Origin: an uncultured Pseudomonadota bacterium
Lineage (GTDB): Bacteria > Myxococcota_A > UBA796 > SXON01
Direction of reading: 5' to 3'
NCBI GenBank assembly: GCA_903885375.1
Contig: CAISIK010000045.1
Location: 74,876-107,921 of the forward strand
Length of the DNA: 33,046 bases
The position numbers were made by a program, and so were the translations under genes. Positions 14,682-24,129 of this stretch are shown piece after piece. A model generated the notes under the pieces. That model ran no database searches and was not told the DNA's origin. It was given only the letters and a program-made list of their open reading frames with translations. The stretch's first letter is position 1; every line of letters starts with the position of its first letter.

Positions 14682-16575
14682 TCGCTCCGTCCGCGTAGAG
14701 CGCGGCCACCGCGCCGCTCCGCACCGTGAGCAGGGTCCAGTCGCGGCGCGCCGCCCGCTCGGGGGTGAATCCGTGGATGCCCGTGAGCGTGGGCAGCAGG
14801 TCGAGCGCGAGCAGGTTGGCCGCCACGTCGGGCCCCTCCGCGCGCAACGCGGCGGCGGCCACGCGAAGGGCGTCGAAGCCCACCGCCTGCACCACACCGG
14901 GATCGCCCGCACCGCGATCCCGCCAGCGCTCCACGAAGTCGCGCACCTCGGGCCGGGGGTCGTCGGACCGGAAGGCATCGATGAACAGACTGCCCTGTAC
15001 GTAGTCCCCGCCTCGGCGAGGCCACTCGGGATTGTTCCAGGCGTTGAGGCCCACGAGGCCGAGCGGAACATCATCCCGGCGGGGGCGGAAGCCGCCGATG
15101 GGGAACTCCTCGAAGGCGAAGGCAGAGGCGAGCAGCGCAGCGCGCTGGTAGCCATCAGGCACGAAGATGGCGTCGTAGTCGATCTTGGGGGGGAGGGTGG
15201 CCTTCGTGGGATCGCCGCCGGACCTCGCGGCCGAGCCCTTCACCGCCGCGAACTCGCCCGCGCGGGCCTTGTAGTCCTTGCGGCCGAGCACCTTCGCCAC
15301 GGATCGGAAGTCGGTCGAGGCGGGGTCGTAGTCGGCGGTGGCTGCGATGGCGCCACCGCGGGCCTCCACGAGCGCGGTGAAGGTGCGGGCGGCCCCCTCA
15401 CCGAAGGCGTTGCGGGGGCTCGCGATGGCGAAGCGGCCCCACCCCCGGGCGCCCATCATCTCGTCGAGCAGGGCGGAGAGCTGGTCGGAAACGGCCGGGT
15501 AGGCCCGGAAGAGCTGATCGCCCACCAGGAGCACATCCTCCGCGCTCGTGAAGGGGAGCATGGGGGTGTGCAGCGCCTGCGCCGTGGGAGCGCAGCCCAG
15601 CGACTCCTCGCGGGTGAGCGGCCCGAGCACCACGGCCGCTCCGAGCTCCACGACCGCCTTCTCGACGGCCGCCTTGCACCCCTCCGCCGACCCGCCGGTG
15701 TCGGACACCACGAGCTCGATGCCGCCGAGCGTCTCGGCGCTCAGCTTGATGGCATCGCGGAGCTGCCCGCCGGGCAGGGCGTACTCGCCCGTGAGCGGCA
15801 GGACGACCGCCACCACGTTGCGACGGATGGGCGTCTTCCGGGCCGCCCGCTTGCCCGCGTAGTCCGCCTCGGCCTTGAACGGCGAGTCAGGCCACGCGGC
15901 CGCGAAAGCGGTGGAGGCATCCGACACGGCACTGAAGCGCTGCGCAACGAGATCCGCCCGGATGGCTTCGATGGCGACGAGATCGGCCGGCCGCCCGTCG
16001 GCTGCCTCCTTCCGGGGGCCCGCGGTGCCGGGCCCCAGCCGCTTGCGGAGCTCTGTCGCCGCTGCCGACACGCGCGCCGACTGGCTCGTGCCCCGACCCG
16101 AGGCCTCCGCGCGGCGAAGGGCCTCGCGGACGTTGGCGGCATCGCCCCCGCCTTCACGCGCCGCCGCGACGAGCAGCCAGCGATCGGCGTTGAGCGAGCC
16201 GGGCACCCCGGCTTCGGAGATCAACTCGAGGGTGGCGAGCGTGTTGCCATCGGCCCGACCGTTGGCGTTGAGCACTGCGAGCCCCACCTTGGCGGGCTCG
16301 CGCGCGGGGTGGGCGGCGAAGTCGGCGGCCACGCGGGTGAAGCCCTCGCGCGCGGGCCCCGTGTCTCCCGCGAGGCGGGCGTACTCGGAGGCGTAGAGCA
16401 CGAGCCACGGCAGGTCATCGGGGGTGGCCGCGGCCTGGGCTTCCACGAGGAGGGCCGCCGCCGCCCGTGGCGACTCCGCCGACGCCGCGTTGCGCACCAC
16501 CGCCGGCGGACCACTTGCCGCGTGCACCGGCGACCAGAGCGCCAACCCGCACAGGAGACCCCACCACGCCATCAT
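14671..16575 (-). CDS. Exported protein with type 1 periplasmic-binding fold (LpoA-like)
   Basis: A 634-residue exported protein. Residues 1-19 are a signal peptide ending VHA-A; no lipobox Cys follows, although Cys9 lies inside the hydrophobic core. Residues about 25-240 are Ala-rich helices that resemble TPR arrays. From about 255 (VVAVVLPLTGEYALPGGQ) the chain resembles the leucine-binding type 1 periplasmic fold, with the usual alternation AVVLGPLTREESLGCAPTAQ and YDAIFVPDGYQRAALLASAF. Helical repeats plus such a domain is the plan of LpoA, the outer-membrane activator of penicillin-binding protein 1A. That match is structural reasoning, not proven. ATG 16575 overlaps the dnaJ stop by four bases (ATGA). 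Its stop lies within the thiL start region. Confidence 0.75.
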   Translation of the reverse strand: MMAWWGLLCGLALWSPVHAASGPPAVVRNAASAESPRAAAALLVEAQAAATPDDLPWLVLYASEYARLAGDTGPAREGFTRVAADFAAHPAREPAKVGLAVLNANGRADGNTLATLELISEAGVPGSLNADRWLLVAAAREGGGDAANVREALRRAEASGRGTSQSARVSAAATELRKRLGPGTAGPRKEAADGRPADLVAIEAIRADLVAQRFSAVSDASTAFAAAWPDSPFKAEADYAGKRAARKTPIRRNVVAVVLPLTGEYALPGGQLRDAIKLSAETLGGIELVVSDTGGSAEGCKAAVEKAVVELGAAVVLGPLTREESLGCAPTAQALHTPMLPFTSAEDVLLVGDQLFRAYPAVSDQLSALLDEMMGARGWGRFAIASPRNAFGEGAARTFTALVEARGGAIAATADYDPASTDFRSVAKVLGRKDYKARAGEFAAVKGSAARSGGDPTKATLPPKIDYDAIFVPDGYQRAALLASAFAFEEFPIGGFRPRRDDVPLGLVGLNAWNNPEWPRRGGDYVQGSLFIDAFRSDDPRPEVRDFVERWRDRGAGDPGVVQAVGFDALRVAAAALRAEGPDVAANLLALDLLPTLTGIHGFTPERAARRDWTLLTVRSGAVAALYADGANAP

Positions 16576-17657
16576 TGACCCCGTTCCCGCAGCGCATCGA
16601 GCCAGGCCGACCGCCGCGGATGTGCAGTTTCTCCGGCCTTCCGCGAAAACTCCTCCAGCGCGACCATCGCCTCCGGAGAGAGCATGGCCGGCACCTCCAC
16701 GAGCACCCGCGCGTGCAGGTCGCCCCGCGCCGCCCCATCCGGCGAAGGCAGGCCCCGCCCGGGCAGGCGGAAGGACTTGCCCGACTGCGTTCCGGGCGGC
16801 ACCCGGATGCGCGTGGTGCCATCGAGGGTGGGCACCGTGATCTCCGCGCCGATCGCCGCATCCACGAAGCGGATGGGCACCTCGCAGAGCAGGTCGTTGC
16901 CGCGCCGGCGGAAAAGCGCATGCTCTTCCACATCCACGACCACGAGGAGATCACCCGGCGGGCCCTGCAAACCCCCAAGCACCCCCGGCCCGTCGTTCCC
17001 CTTCCCGCGCAGCTTCAGCTTCTGGCCCGTGGCCACCCCGGCTGGCACCTTGATGCGGAGCTGTTCCTCGGACCCGCGCCGCCCCTCGCCGCCACACCGG
17101 CCGCACCGCGCCACCGGTCGGTACCCCTTCCCCGCGCAATGCGCGCAGTCGTTACGGAGGAAGCGGCGGGTGCTGGAGCGCCCGGTGCCGCTGCACGGCT
17201 CGCACGGCACGCGGCCCTCCGCCGCATCCCCCGAGCCTGAGCACTCCCGGCACACGAGGTTGCGCTGGATGCCCACGGTGCGCTCCGTGCCGGAGGCCGC
17301 CTCTTCGAGCGTGAGCTGCAGGGTGTACCGCAGGTCCTCCCCCCGGTCGCCCGCCTTCTTCCTGCCGAAGAGCCCCCCGAGCGCATCGAGGAACATCTCG
17401 TTGAGCTCCTCCGGCCGGGGCGGCTTGCCATCGTGCGTGTAGAGCGACCCGAGGCGATCGTAGCGGCCGCGATGTTCCGGATCGCCGAGCACATCCCAGG
17501 CTTCCGCGATTTCGCGGAAGCGCACCTCGGCCTGCGCATCCCCCGGATTCCGGTCAGGATGCCAGCGCATGGCGAGGGCACGGAAAGCCGTTTTCACCTC
17601 GTCGGGGCTGGCGTTTCGCGCCACTCCCAGCACTGCGTAATAGTCGCGTCGGGCCAC
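16572..17657 (-). CDS. dnaJ: DnaJ co-chaperone
   Basis: A 361-residue Hsp40 of the class with a zinc domain. The J domain (about 5-70) has the Hsp70-activating His-Pro-Asp at residues 33-35. Four CxxCxGxG zinc motifs are present in order (CRECSGSG, CEPCSGTG, CAHCAGKG and CGRCGGEG). Two C-terminal substrate domains complete the protein. The Gly/Phe-rich linker found after the J domain in standard DnaJ is nearly absent; only MFLDALGGLFGRKK is left, so substrate handover to DnaK may be altered. It starts at GTG 17657 with GGAG nine to six bases upstream, 45 nt after the dnaK stop. The stop overlaps the LpoA-like gene, so dnaJ is translated in line with it. Confidence 0.94.
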   Translation of the reverse strand: MARRDYYAVLGVARNASPDEVKTAFRALAMRWHPDRNPGDAQAEVRFREIAEAWDVLGDPEHRGRYDRLGSLYTHDGKPPRPEELNEMFLDALGGLFGRKKAGDRGEDLRYTLQLTLEEAASGTERTVGIQRNLVCRECSGSGDAAEGRVPCEPCSGTGRSSTRRFLRNDCAHCAGKGYRPVARCGRCGGEGRRGSEEQLRIKVPAGVATGQKLKLRGKGNDGPGVLGGLQGPPGDLLVVVDVEEHALFRRRGNDLLCEVPIRFVDAAIGAEITVPTLDGTTRIRVPPGTQSGKSFRLPGRGLPSPDGAARGDLHARVLVEVPAMLSPEAMVALEEFSRKAGETAHPRRSAWLDALRERGQ

Positions 17658-17669
17658 TTCTACTCCGCG

Positions 17670-17686
17670 GGCGGGGATAACCCGCC
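17670..17686 (-). promoter_or_regulatory. Inverted repeat with embedded GTTATCCC -10-like sequence before dnaJ
   Basis: GGCGGG (17670-17675) and CCCGCC (17681-17686) pair perfectly around a five-base loop. The minus strand here reads GTTATCCC, the same octamer as the hemW -10 element; transcription would begin near 17667, ten bases before GTG 17657. It could be an internal dnaJ promoter or a hairpin that attenuates read-through from dnaK. Confidence 0.35.
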
Positions 17687-17702
17687 GGGGGACCCCTCAC
17701 GC

Positions 17703-19586
<1,884 letters not shown>

Positions 19587-19611
19587 GGGCCTTCCTCAAT
19601 CGGGGGGGAGC

Positions 19612-19617
19612 AGTCTA
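19612..19617 (-). promoter_or_regulatory. Possible internal -10 element before dnaK
   Basis: GATAGACT overlaps the grpE stop on the minus strand, with hexamer TAGACT at 19617-19612. It would give a leader of about 20 nt carrying the dnaK ribosome site. No CIRCE-type inverted repeat is present. Confidence 0.3.
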
Positions 19618-20436
19618 TCATTCCTTGACATCGCCGCCGGAGGCGACGACTACGCGAGCCGGCCGCAGCATGCGGCCGCGGAGCACGAACCCGCTCGTAA
19701 CCTGATCCAGAATGCAGCCGGGAAGAACGGTTTCGCTCGCTGCGTGCAGGATGGCCTCATGCTGGGCCGGATCGAACAGTGCGCCGCGTGATGCGTCGAT
19801 CTTTTCCACGCCGAACCGGCGCAGCAATCCGTGAAACTGCTCGTGGATCATGAGCAGTCCCTGCGCCACCCGCTGCGGGTCCTGACCCGCGTGGGCGATG
19901 CCGCGCTCCACGTTGTCCCCCACCTCGAAGAAGGCGCGCAACACCCGCTCCTCCACCGAACGTTCCAGCTCCTCCCTCTCCTTCCGGTTCCGCGCCCGGA
20001 TGGCATCCGCCTCAAGCGCCTGCCGCTGCACGGAGTCGCGCAGCTCGCGCACCTGCCGCTCCAACGAGGCGCGCTCCGCGCTCAGCGCGCCGATCTCGCC
20101 CTCCGCGCGGCGCAGGCGTTCCTGGGCATCGCGCAGGCGAAGGTTGAGCAGCTGCACATCCACAGCGTGCGGCCCCACCGCAGGGGCCTGCGGCGCAGAT
20201 TCGGCCGGCCCGACGGTGCGCGGGAGCGGGGGCGATGGGCGAGGCTCGGGGTTCTCAAGGTCTACGGTGACGGGATCGCCTGTTTCTTCCTGCAGGCGAC
20301 TCGGGGCAAACGTGGCCTTCTTTCGCTTTCGCGAACGGCGGTCGACCGCGTTCATCGCCGCGGCGATGAGCTCCGGGTCGATGTCGATGCTCAGCGCCCC
20401 CTCTTCGGACTGCGGGTCATCGGGTGCACCGCTCAT
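19618..20436 (-). CDS. grpE: GrpE nucleotide exchange factor with long N-terminal extension
   Basis: A 272-residue GrpE, longer than the usual 180-210. Residues 1-90 are acidic then basic and Pro-rich, predicted disordered, with a basic cluster RRSRKRKK near residue 35. A long coiled coil follows (about 95-160), then the conserved beta domain with FHGLLRRFGVEKIDASRGALFDPAQHEAIL and the end LRPARVVVA. GrpE drives ADP release from DnaK. The order grpE-dnaK-dnaJ supports the assignment. The gene has its own promoter-like sequence and starts at ATG 20436 after a GGGGAGGGG ribosome site. The extra N-terminal region is not explained by the known function and may hold a regulatory or localisation signal. 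Confidence 0.93.
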   Translation of the reverse strand: MSGAPDDPQSEEGALSIDIDPELIAAAMNAVDRRSRKRKKATFAPSRLQEETGDPVTVDLENPEPRPSPPLPRTVGPAESAPQAPAVGPHAVDVQLLNLRLRDAQERLRRAEGEIGALSAERASLERQVRELRDSVQRQALEADAIRARNRKEREELERSVEERVLRAFFEVGDNVERGIAHAGQDPQRVAQGLLMIHEQFHGLLRRFGVEKIDASRGALFDPAQHEAILHAASETVLPGCILDQVTSGFVLRGRMLRPARVVVASGGDVKE

Positions 20437-20459
20437 TCCCCTCCCCCCTTCGGCCCGCC

Positions 20460-20487
20460 ATTATGACCCGCGGCACGGGGGAAGCAA
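20460..20487 (-). promoter_or_regulatory. Promoter of the grpE-dnaK-dnaJ block
   Basis: On the minus strand TTGCTT (20487-20482) and CATAAT (20465-20460) are 16 nt apart, the best -10 match to TATAAT in the chaperone region. A heat-shock (sigma-32) consensus is not evident. Confidence 0.45.
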
Positions 20488-20514
20488 GGCACGTACCAAA
20501 GACTTGCTCGACCA

Positions 20515-20543
20515 GCCGGCGGATCGGTCGCACCCCCGCCAGC
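20515..20543 (-). terminator. Hairpin after hemW
   Basis: An eight-base stem (20515-20522 with 20536-20543, one G-T pair) closes a 13-base loop just past the hemW stop and upstream of the grpE promoter. No T-run follows. It probably limits read-through from hemW. Confidence 0.35.
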
Positions 20544-20548
20544 GAAGA

Positions 20549-21628
20549 TCAGGCGAGCGTGGCGTCGACGACGGCGCGCACGACCCCGTCGGAGATCGGA
20601 AACGCCGTGGGGGCGAGGCAGAGCCGGTGCCCCTCCCAGCGCAGAAGCCCGACTTCGAGGAGGCGCGGAGGGGCGCGCAAGGTGAATCCGGTCCGGGCGG
20701 CGAGCTCGGGCCCATCCACCCCTTCCACGTGCCGCAACGTGGACCAGACCAGCTCGAAGAGCAGGGCCTGCGGCGTGGGGCGTTCGCACTCCGGCGGCTG
20801 CCCCTCGCTCCATTCGCCGAAGCCGGAAGGGTTGGCCGTGCGGGTGCCATCGGGCCGCCACCCATGCGCGGAGGGACCGAGTCCGGCCCAGGACCGCGCC
20901 CGCCAGTAGTGTTCGTTGTGCTGCGACCGGTGCCCCAGCCGCGCGAAGTTGCTCACCTCGTACTGCTCGAAACCGAGGGCCCCGAGGCGGCGCACGGCGG
21001 CTTCCTGCAGCTCCACCCAGCGGTCCTCGTCCACCGCCATCCCCGCGCGAGCGGCAAAGGGAGTGCCCTCCTCGATCGTGAGCGCGTACAGCGAGACGTG
21101 GCCGACCCCCGCGGCCACAGCGGCCTCCACGTCGTCGAGGAGGGCTGCCACCTCCTGGCCCGCCTGCCCGAAGATGAGGTCCGCGCTCACGCTGCGGAAT
21201 CCGGCGGCGATCGCCTCGCCGAGCGCTGCGACCGCTTGTCTCGCGCTGTGCGCGCGGCCGAGTCGCGGCGCCAGGGCCGGACTGAAGGTCTGCACCCCCA
21301 GGGAGAGCCGCGTGACGCCGAGGCCGCGCCACGCCGCGAGGCGCTCCGGCGTCACGTCCTCCGGATTGGCCTCCATCGATACCTCGCCCGACGGCGCCAC
21401 CGCGCGCACCACTGCCGCGAGCGATGCGGGATCGGCCCGGGAGGGCGTGCCGCCGCCGAACGCGAGCGTAGTGGGCGCTCCGACGAAGAAGGGCGCCTCG
21501 CGCGCCCAGTCGCGCAGAACCCCAGCCACCCAGCCGGCCTCGTCGGGCTCGCGGCGCGTGTCTACCGCGAAGGCGCAGTAGGGGCAGCGCACCCGACACC
21601 ACGGAACATGGACATAGACGCCATACAC
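20549..21628 (-). CDS. hemW: HemW-type radical SAM protein (heme chaperone family)
   Basis: A 359-residue homologue of HemW, a heme-binding radical SAM protein once annotated as oxygen-independent coproporphyrinogen oxidase. The iron-sulfur motif CRVRCPYC is at residues 11-18; it lacks the fourth Cys two positions on that marks HemN, fitting HemW. Further signatures: FGGGTPS, EANPED, RLSLGVQTF and HNEHYWRARSWAGLGPSAH, then a HemN-like C-terminal domain. I place the start at GTG 21628. Longer readings have no conserved sequence, and this GTG lies one base from the predicted transcript start of a -10 element, so the mRNA should be leaderless. It is divergent from the M16 peptidase gene, with only 23 bases between the two start codons. 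Confidence 0.9.
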   Translation of the reverse strand: MYGVYVHVPWCRVRCPYCAFAVDTRREPDEAGWVAGVLRDWAREAPFFVGAPTTLAFGGGTPSRADPASLAAVVRAVAPSGEVSMEANPEDVTPERLAAWRGLGVTRLSLGVQTFSPALAPRLGRAHSARQAVAALGEAIAAGFRSVSADLIFGQAGQEVAALLDDVEAAVAAGVGHVSLYALTIEEGTPFAARAGMAVDEDRWVELQEAAVRRLGALGFEQYEVSNFARLGHRSQHNEHYWRARSWAGLGPSAHGWRPDGTRTANPSGFGEWSEGQPPECERPTPQALLFELVWSTLRHVEGVDGPELAARTGFTLRAPPRLLEVGLLRWEGHRLCLAPTAFPISDGVVRAVVDATLA

Positions 21629-21635
21629 GCCGGGC

Positions 21636-21645
21636 GGGATAACTG
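21636..21645. promoter_or_regulatory. Overlapping divergent -10 elements of hemW and the M16 peptidase gene
   Basis: The plus strand reads GATAACT (hexamer TAACTG, 21640-21645) and the minus strand GTTATCCC (hexamer TATCCC, 21641-21636). They share a TA pair that is its own complement. Seven bases beyond each hexamer lie ATG 21652 and GTG 21628-21629, so both genes would be leaderless. Confidence 0.5.
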
Positions 21646-21651
21646 CCGCGC

Positions 21652-24129
21652 ATGTGGCATGGGTCGCTCGACAACGGCATGCGGGTGGTGCTGCTCCCCG
21701 ACGAGGGGCCCGACGTAGCGGCCGCATACCTCTGGCTCAACGTGGGCAGCGGCGATGAGCCCGAGGGCCTCGCCGGCGCCGCCCACTTCATCGAGCACAT
21801 GGTGTTCAAGGGCACGGCGCGCTTCGGCGTGGGCGAGTGCGCCGGCGCCATCGAAGGCATGGGGGGCGACCTCAACGCCTGGACCAGCCACGACGAAACG
21901 GTCTTTCACGCCACGGTGCGCGGCGGTCACACCGCCGAAGCGGTGGGCGTGCTGGCGGAGATGATGCGCCACGCCCGCTTTCCCGAGGAGGAGCTGGAGC
22001 GCGAGCGCAAGGTCGTGCTCGAGGAGATTCGCGGCGGGGAGGACGATGTGGGGCAGGTCGTGGGCGAGGCCCTCGCGGCCGCGGCCTGGCCGGATCACCC
22101 TTACGGGCGGCCGGTCATCGGCACCGTCGCCAGCGTCCGCCAGCTCGACCGCGACCGCCTCCTCCACTTCTACCGGCGGCACTACGTGCCCGCGAACGCC
22201 TGCCTCGCCGTGGCCGGCCGGTTCGACGAGGCGCGCGTGCGCGCCGCGCTCCCCGGCCTGTTCGGCGGGGGGCCGGACGCCCCGGTGCGCCAGCGCGGCG
22301 GCCCGGCGCTGGTTCGCGGCGGGCACAGCTGCCGCGTGCGGCGACGTTTCGACACCCATGTCGTGCAGTTCGGGTTTGGCGCGCCCGCCATCGCCGCGGC
22401 CGACGCCCCCACCTGGGATGTGCTCGCCACCGCGCTCGGCGGCGGGTCGGCCTCGCCGCTGGTCTCCACGCTCCGCGCGCTGCCGGGCTGCCTCGATGTC
22501 AGGGCCGACTACGACGGCGAGGCTCTCGGCGGCCTCTTCATCATCGATGCCCACGTGGCGCCCGGCGCCGGCGCCCGCACGCTGGATGCCGCGAGCGAGG
22601 TGCTCGCCACGGCCGCCAGCGGCGGGCTCTCCCGCGCCCACATCGCGCGGGCTCGCGCCGATCTCGCTGCGGAGCGCCGCTTCGGCCGCCAGACGGCGGA
22701 TGGGCGCGCCCACGCCGCCTGCTACTACCTCGAACACTTCGGCGACCCCAGCGCCTGGCGGGCCTACGACGCGCGCCTGGCCGCGGTCACGGATGAGGCG
22801 GTGCACGAGGTCGCGCGCACCCTCGTCCCCGAGCGCGCCGTCACGCTCACGCTTGGGGGCGGCGGCAAGGCGGCGCCTCCCTGGCGGCCCGCGCCCCGGC
22901 GGCGCCCGGCGCGCGAGGTGCAGCGGCACGTGCTCCCGGGCGGCATGCGAGTGCTCCTCGAGGAGGACGAGGGCTCGATCGCGGCCATCCGCATCGTGGG
23001 GGTGGGCGGGCAGCTCGCCGAAACGCGCGGCCTCGCCGGGCGCGCCGCCATGTGGATGCGCGCCGTGGCCCGCGGCGCGAGCGGCCTGTCGGGCGAAGCG
23101 CTCGGTCGGGCAGTGAGCAACCTCGGCGGCTCCCTCGGTGCGAGCGGGGGGCGGTCCAGCCAGGGGCTGCGCGCCGATCTCCCCGCCGAGAACTTCCCCT
23201 CCGGGCTGGAGCTCCTGCTCCACACCCTGCTCGCGCCCACCTTCGAGCCCACCGAGCTCGACCACGCGCGCGCCGCCCTCCTCGACGACCTCTCGGCGCG
23301 CGACGATGATCCCGGCGACCGCCTCGAGCTCGCCGTGTGGGCCGCCGCCTTCCCCGGGCACGCCTGGGGGCTCGATCCCAGCGGCACCGTCGGCTCGTTG
23401 AAGCGAATCAGCCCCACCACGCTCCGCCGCCTGCACACCGCCTGGGCGCGTCCCCGGAACCTCGTCGTGGCGATCAGCGGCGAGTTCGACGCCGAGTACG
23501 CCCTCGGGCGGCTGCGCCACCTCGAAGGCCAGCTCACCGCGGGCCCCGCCTTCGCCCCGCCCGTGCCTCCGGCCCCGATCCCGCAGGGGCGCCTCTCCCT
23601 GCGAAGCGCCCGCGATCAGGCCCACTGCCTCATGGCCTGGGAGGGCCTCACCGTGGCCGACCCCGAGGTGGGCGCCCTCGACGTGCTCGTCGAGATTCTC
23701 GGCGGCCAGGCGGGGCGCCTGTTCCTGGAGCTCCGCGAGGCCGAGGGGCTGGCCTACTCCGTGGGCGCCAGCTCGCTCGATGGGCTCGTGGCGGGCATGC
23801 TCACCTGTGCCCTGGCCACCGACCCCTCCCGCCTCGACGAGGCCGAGCGTCGGCTCCGAGCCTGCGTGGCGAGGGTGGCCGGGGGCGACCTCCCCGAAGC
23901 CGAGGTGGAGCGTGCCCGCGCAGCGCTCCTGGGGTCGGCGGAGGCCGAGCTCCAGACGGTGGGCGTGCGCGCCGCCGAGGCCGCGTTCTCCGAGCTCTAC
24001 GGGCTCGACGGTACGCGCTACCGCGCGGTCCTCCGCCGCGCGGAGAGCGTCACCCGCGACCAGGTGGCCGCCCTCGCCGCGCGTCTCCTTCAGGAGCCCC
24101 GCCTCGTGGGCCGGCTCGCCCCGCGATGA
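21652..24129 (+). CDS. Fused two-half M16 family zinc metallopeptidase
   Basis: An 825-residue protein with two M16 halves joined in tandem. The first half carries the inverted zinc motif HFIEH (His45 to His49) and the distal Glu at about residue 125 in VLEEIRGGEDD, so it should bind zinc and cut peptides. The second half (from about 425, VLPGGMRVLLEEDEG) lacks HxxEH and is probably the inactive partner needed to enclose the substrate, as known for this family. No signal peptide is seen; the chain starts MWHGSLDNGMRVVLLPDEG directly with the first strand, so a cytoplasmic place is likely. The gene is predicted leaderless. The stop overlaps the start of a proline-rich protein (ATGA). Confidence 0.92.
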   Translation: MWHGSLDNGMRVVLLPDEGPDVAAAYLWLNVGSGDEPEGLAGAAHFIEHMVFKGTARFGVGECAGAIEGMGGDLNAWTSHDETVFHATVRGGHTAEAVGVLAEMMRHARFPEEELERERKVVLEEIRGGEDDVGQVVGEALAAAAWPDHPYGRPVIGTVASVRQLDRDRLLHFYRRHYVPANACLAVAGRFDEARVRAALPGLFGGGPDAPVRQRGGPALVRGGHSCRVRRRFDTHVVQFGFGAPAIAAADAPTWDVLATALGGGSASPLVSTLRALPGCLDVRADYDGEALGGLFIIDAHVAPGAGARTLDAASEVLATAASGGLSRAHIARARADLAAERRFGRQTADGRAHAACYYLEHFGDPSAWRAYDARLAAVTDEAVHEVARTLVPERAVTLTLGGGGKAAPPWRPAPRRRPAREVQRHVLPGGMRVLLEEDEGSIAAIRIVGVGGQLAETRGLAGRAAMWMRAVARGASGLSGEALGRAVSNLGGSLGASGGRSSQGLRADLPAENFPSGLELLLHTLLAPTFEPTELDHARAALLDDLSARDDDPGDRLELAVWAAAFPGHAWGLDPSGTVGSLKRISPTTLRRLHTAWARPRNLVVAISGEFDAEYALGRLRHLEGQLTAGPAFAPPVPPAPIPQGRLSLRSARDQAHCLMAWEGLTVADPEVGALDVLVEILGGQAGRLFLELREAEGLAYSVGASSLDGLVAGMLTCALATDPSRLDEAERRLRACVARVAGGDLPEAEVERARAALLGSAEAELQTVGVRAAEAAFSELYGLDGTRYRAVLRRAESVTRDQVAALAARLLQEPRLVGRLAPR

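Noticed and set aside
14401..16578. Long plus-strand frame opposite thiL and the LpoA-like gene
   Set aside because: Low-complexity Arg/Gly/His product without motifs; the minus strand encodes recognised proteins.
20437..20548. CIRCE element or sigma-32 promoter controlling grpE-dnaK-dnaJ
   Set aside because: No TTAGCACTC-type inverted repeat and no CCCCAT-type -10 are present; only a sigma-70-like pair is seen.
21562..23625. Long minus-strand frame opposite the M16 peptidase gene
   Set aside because: A shadow of the peptidase gene; no conserved motif, composition dominated by Gly, Ala, Glu and Arg.
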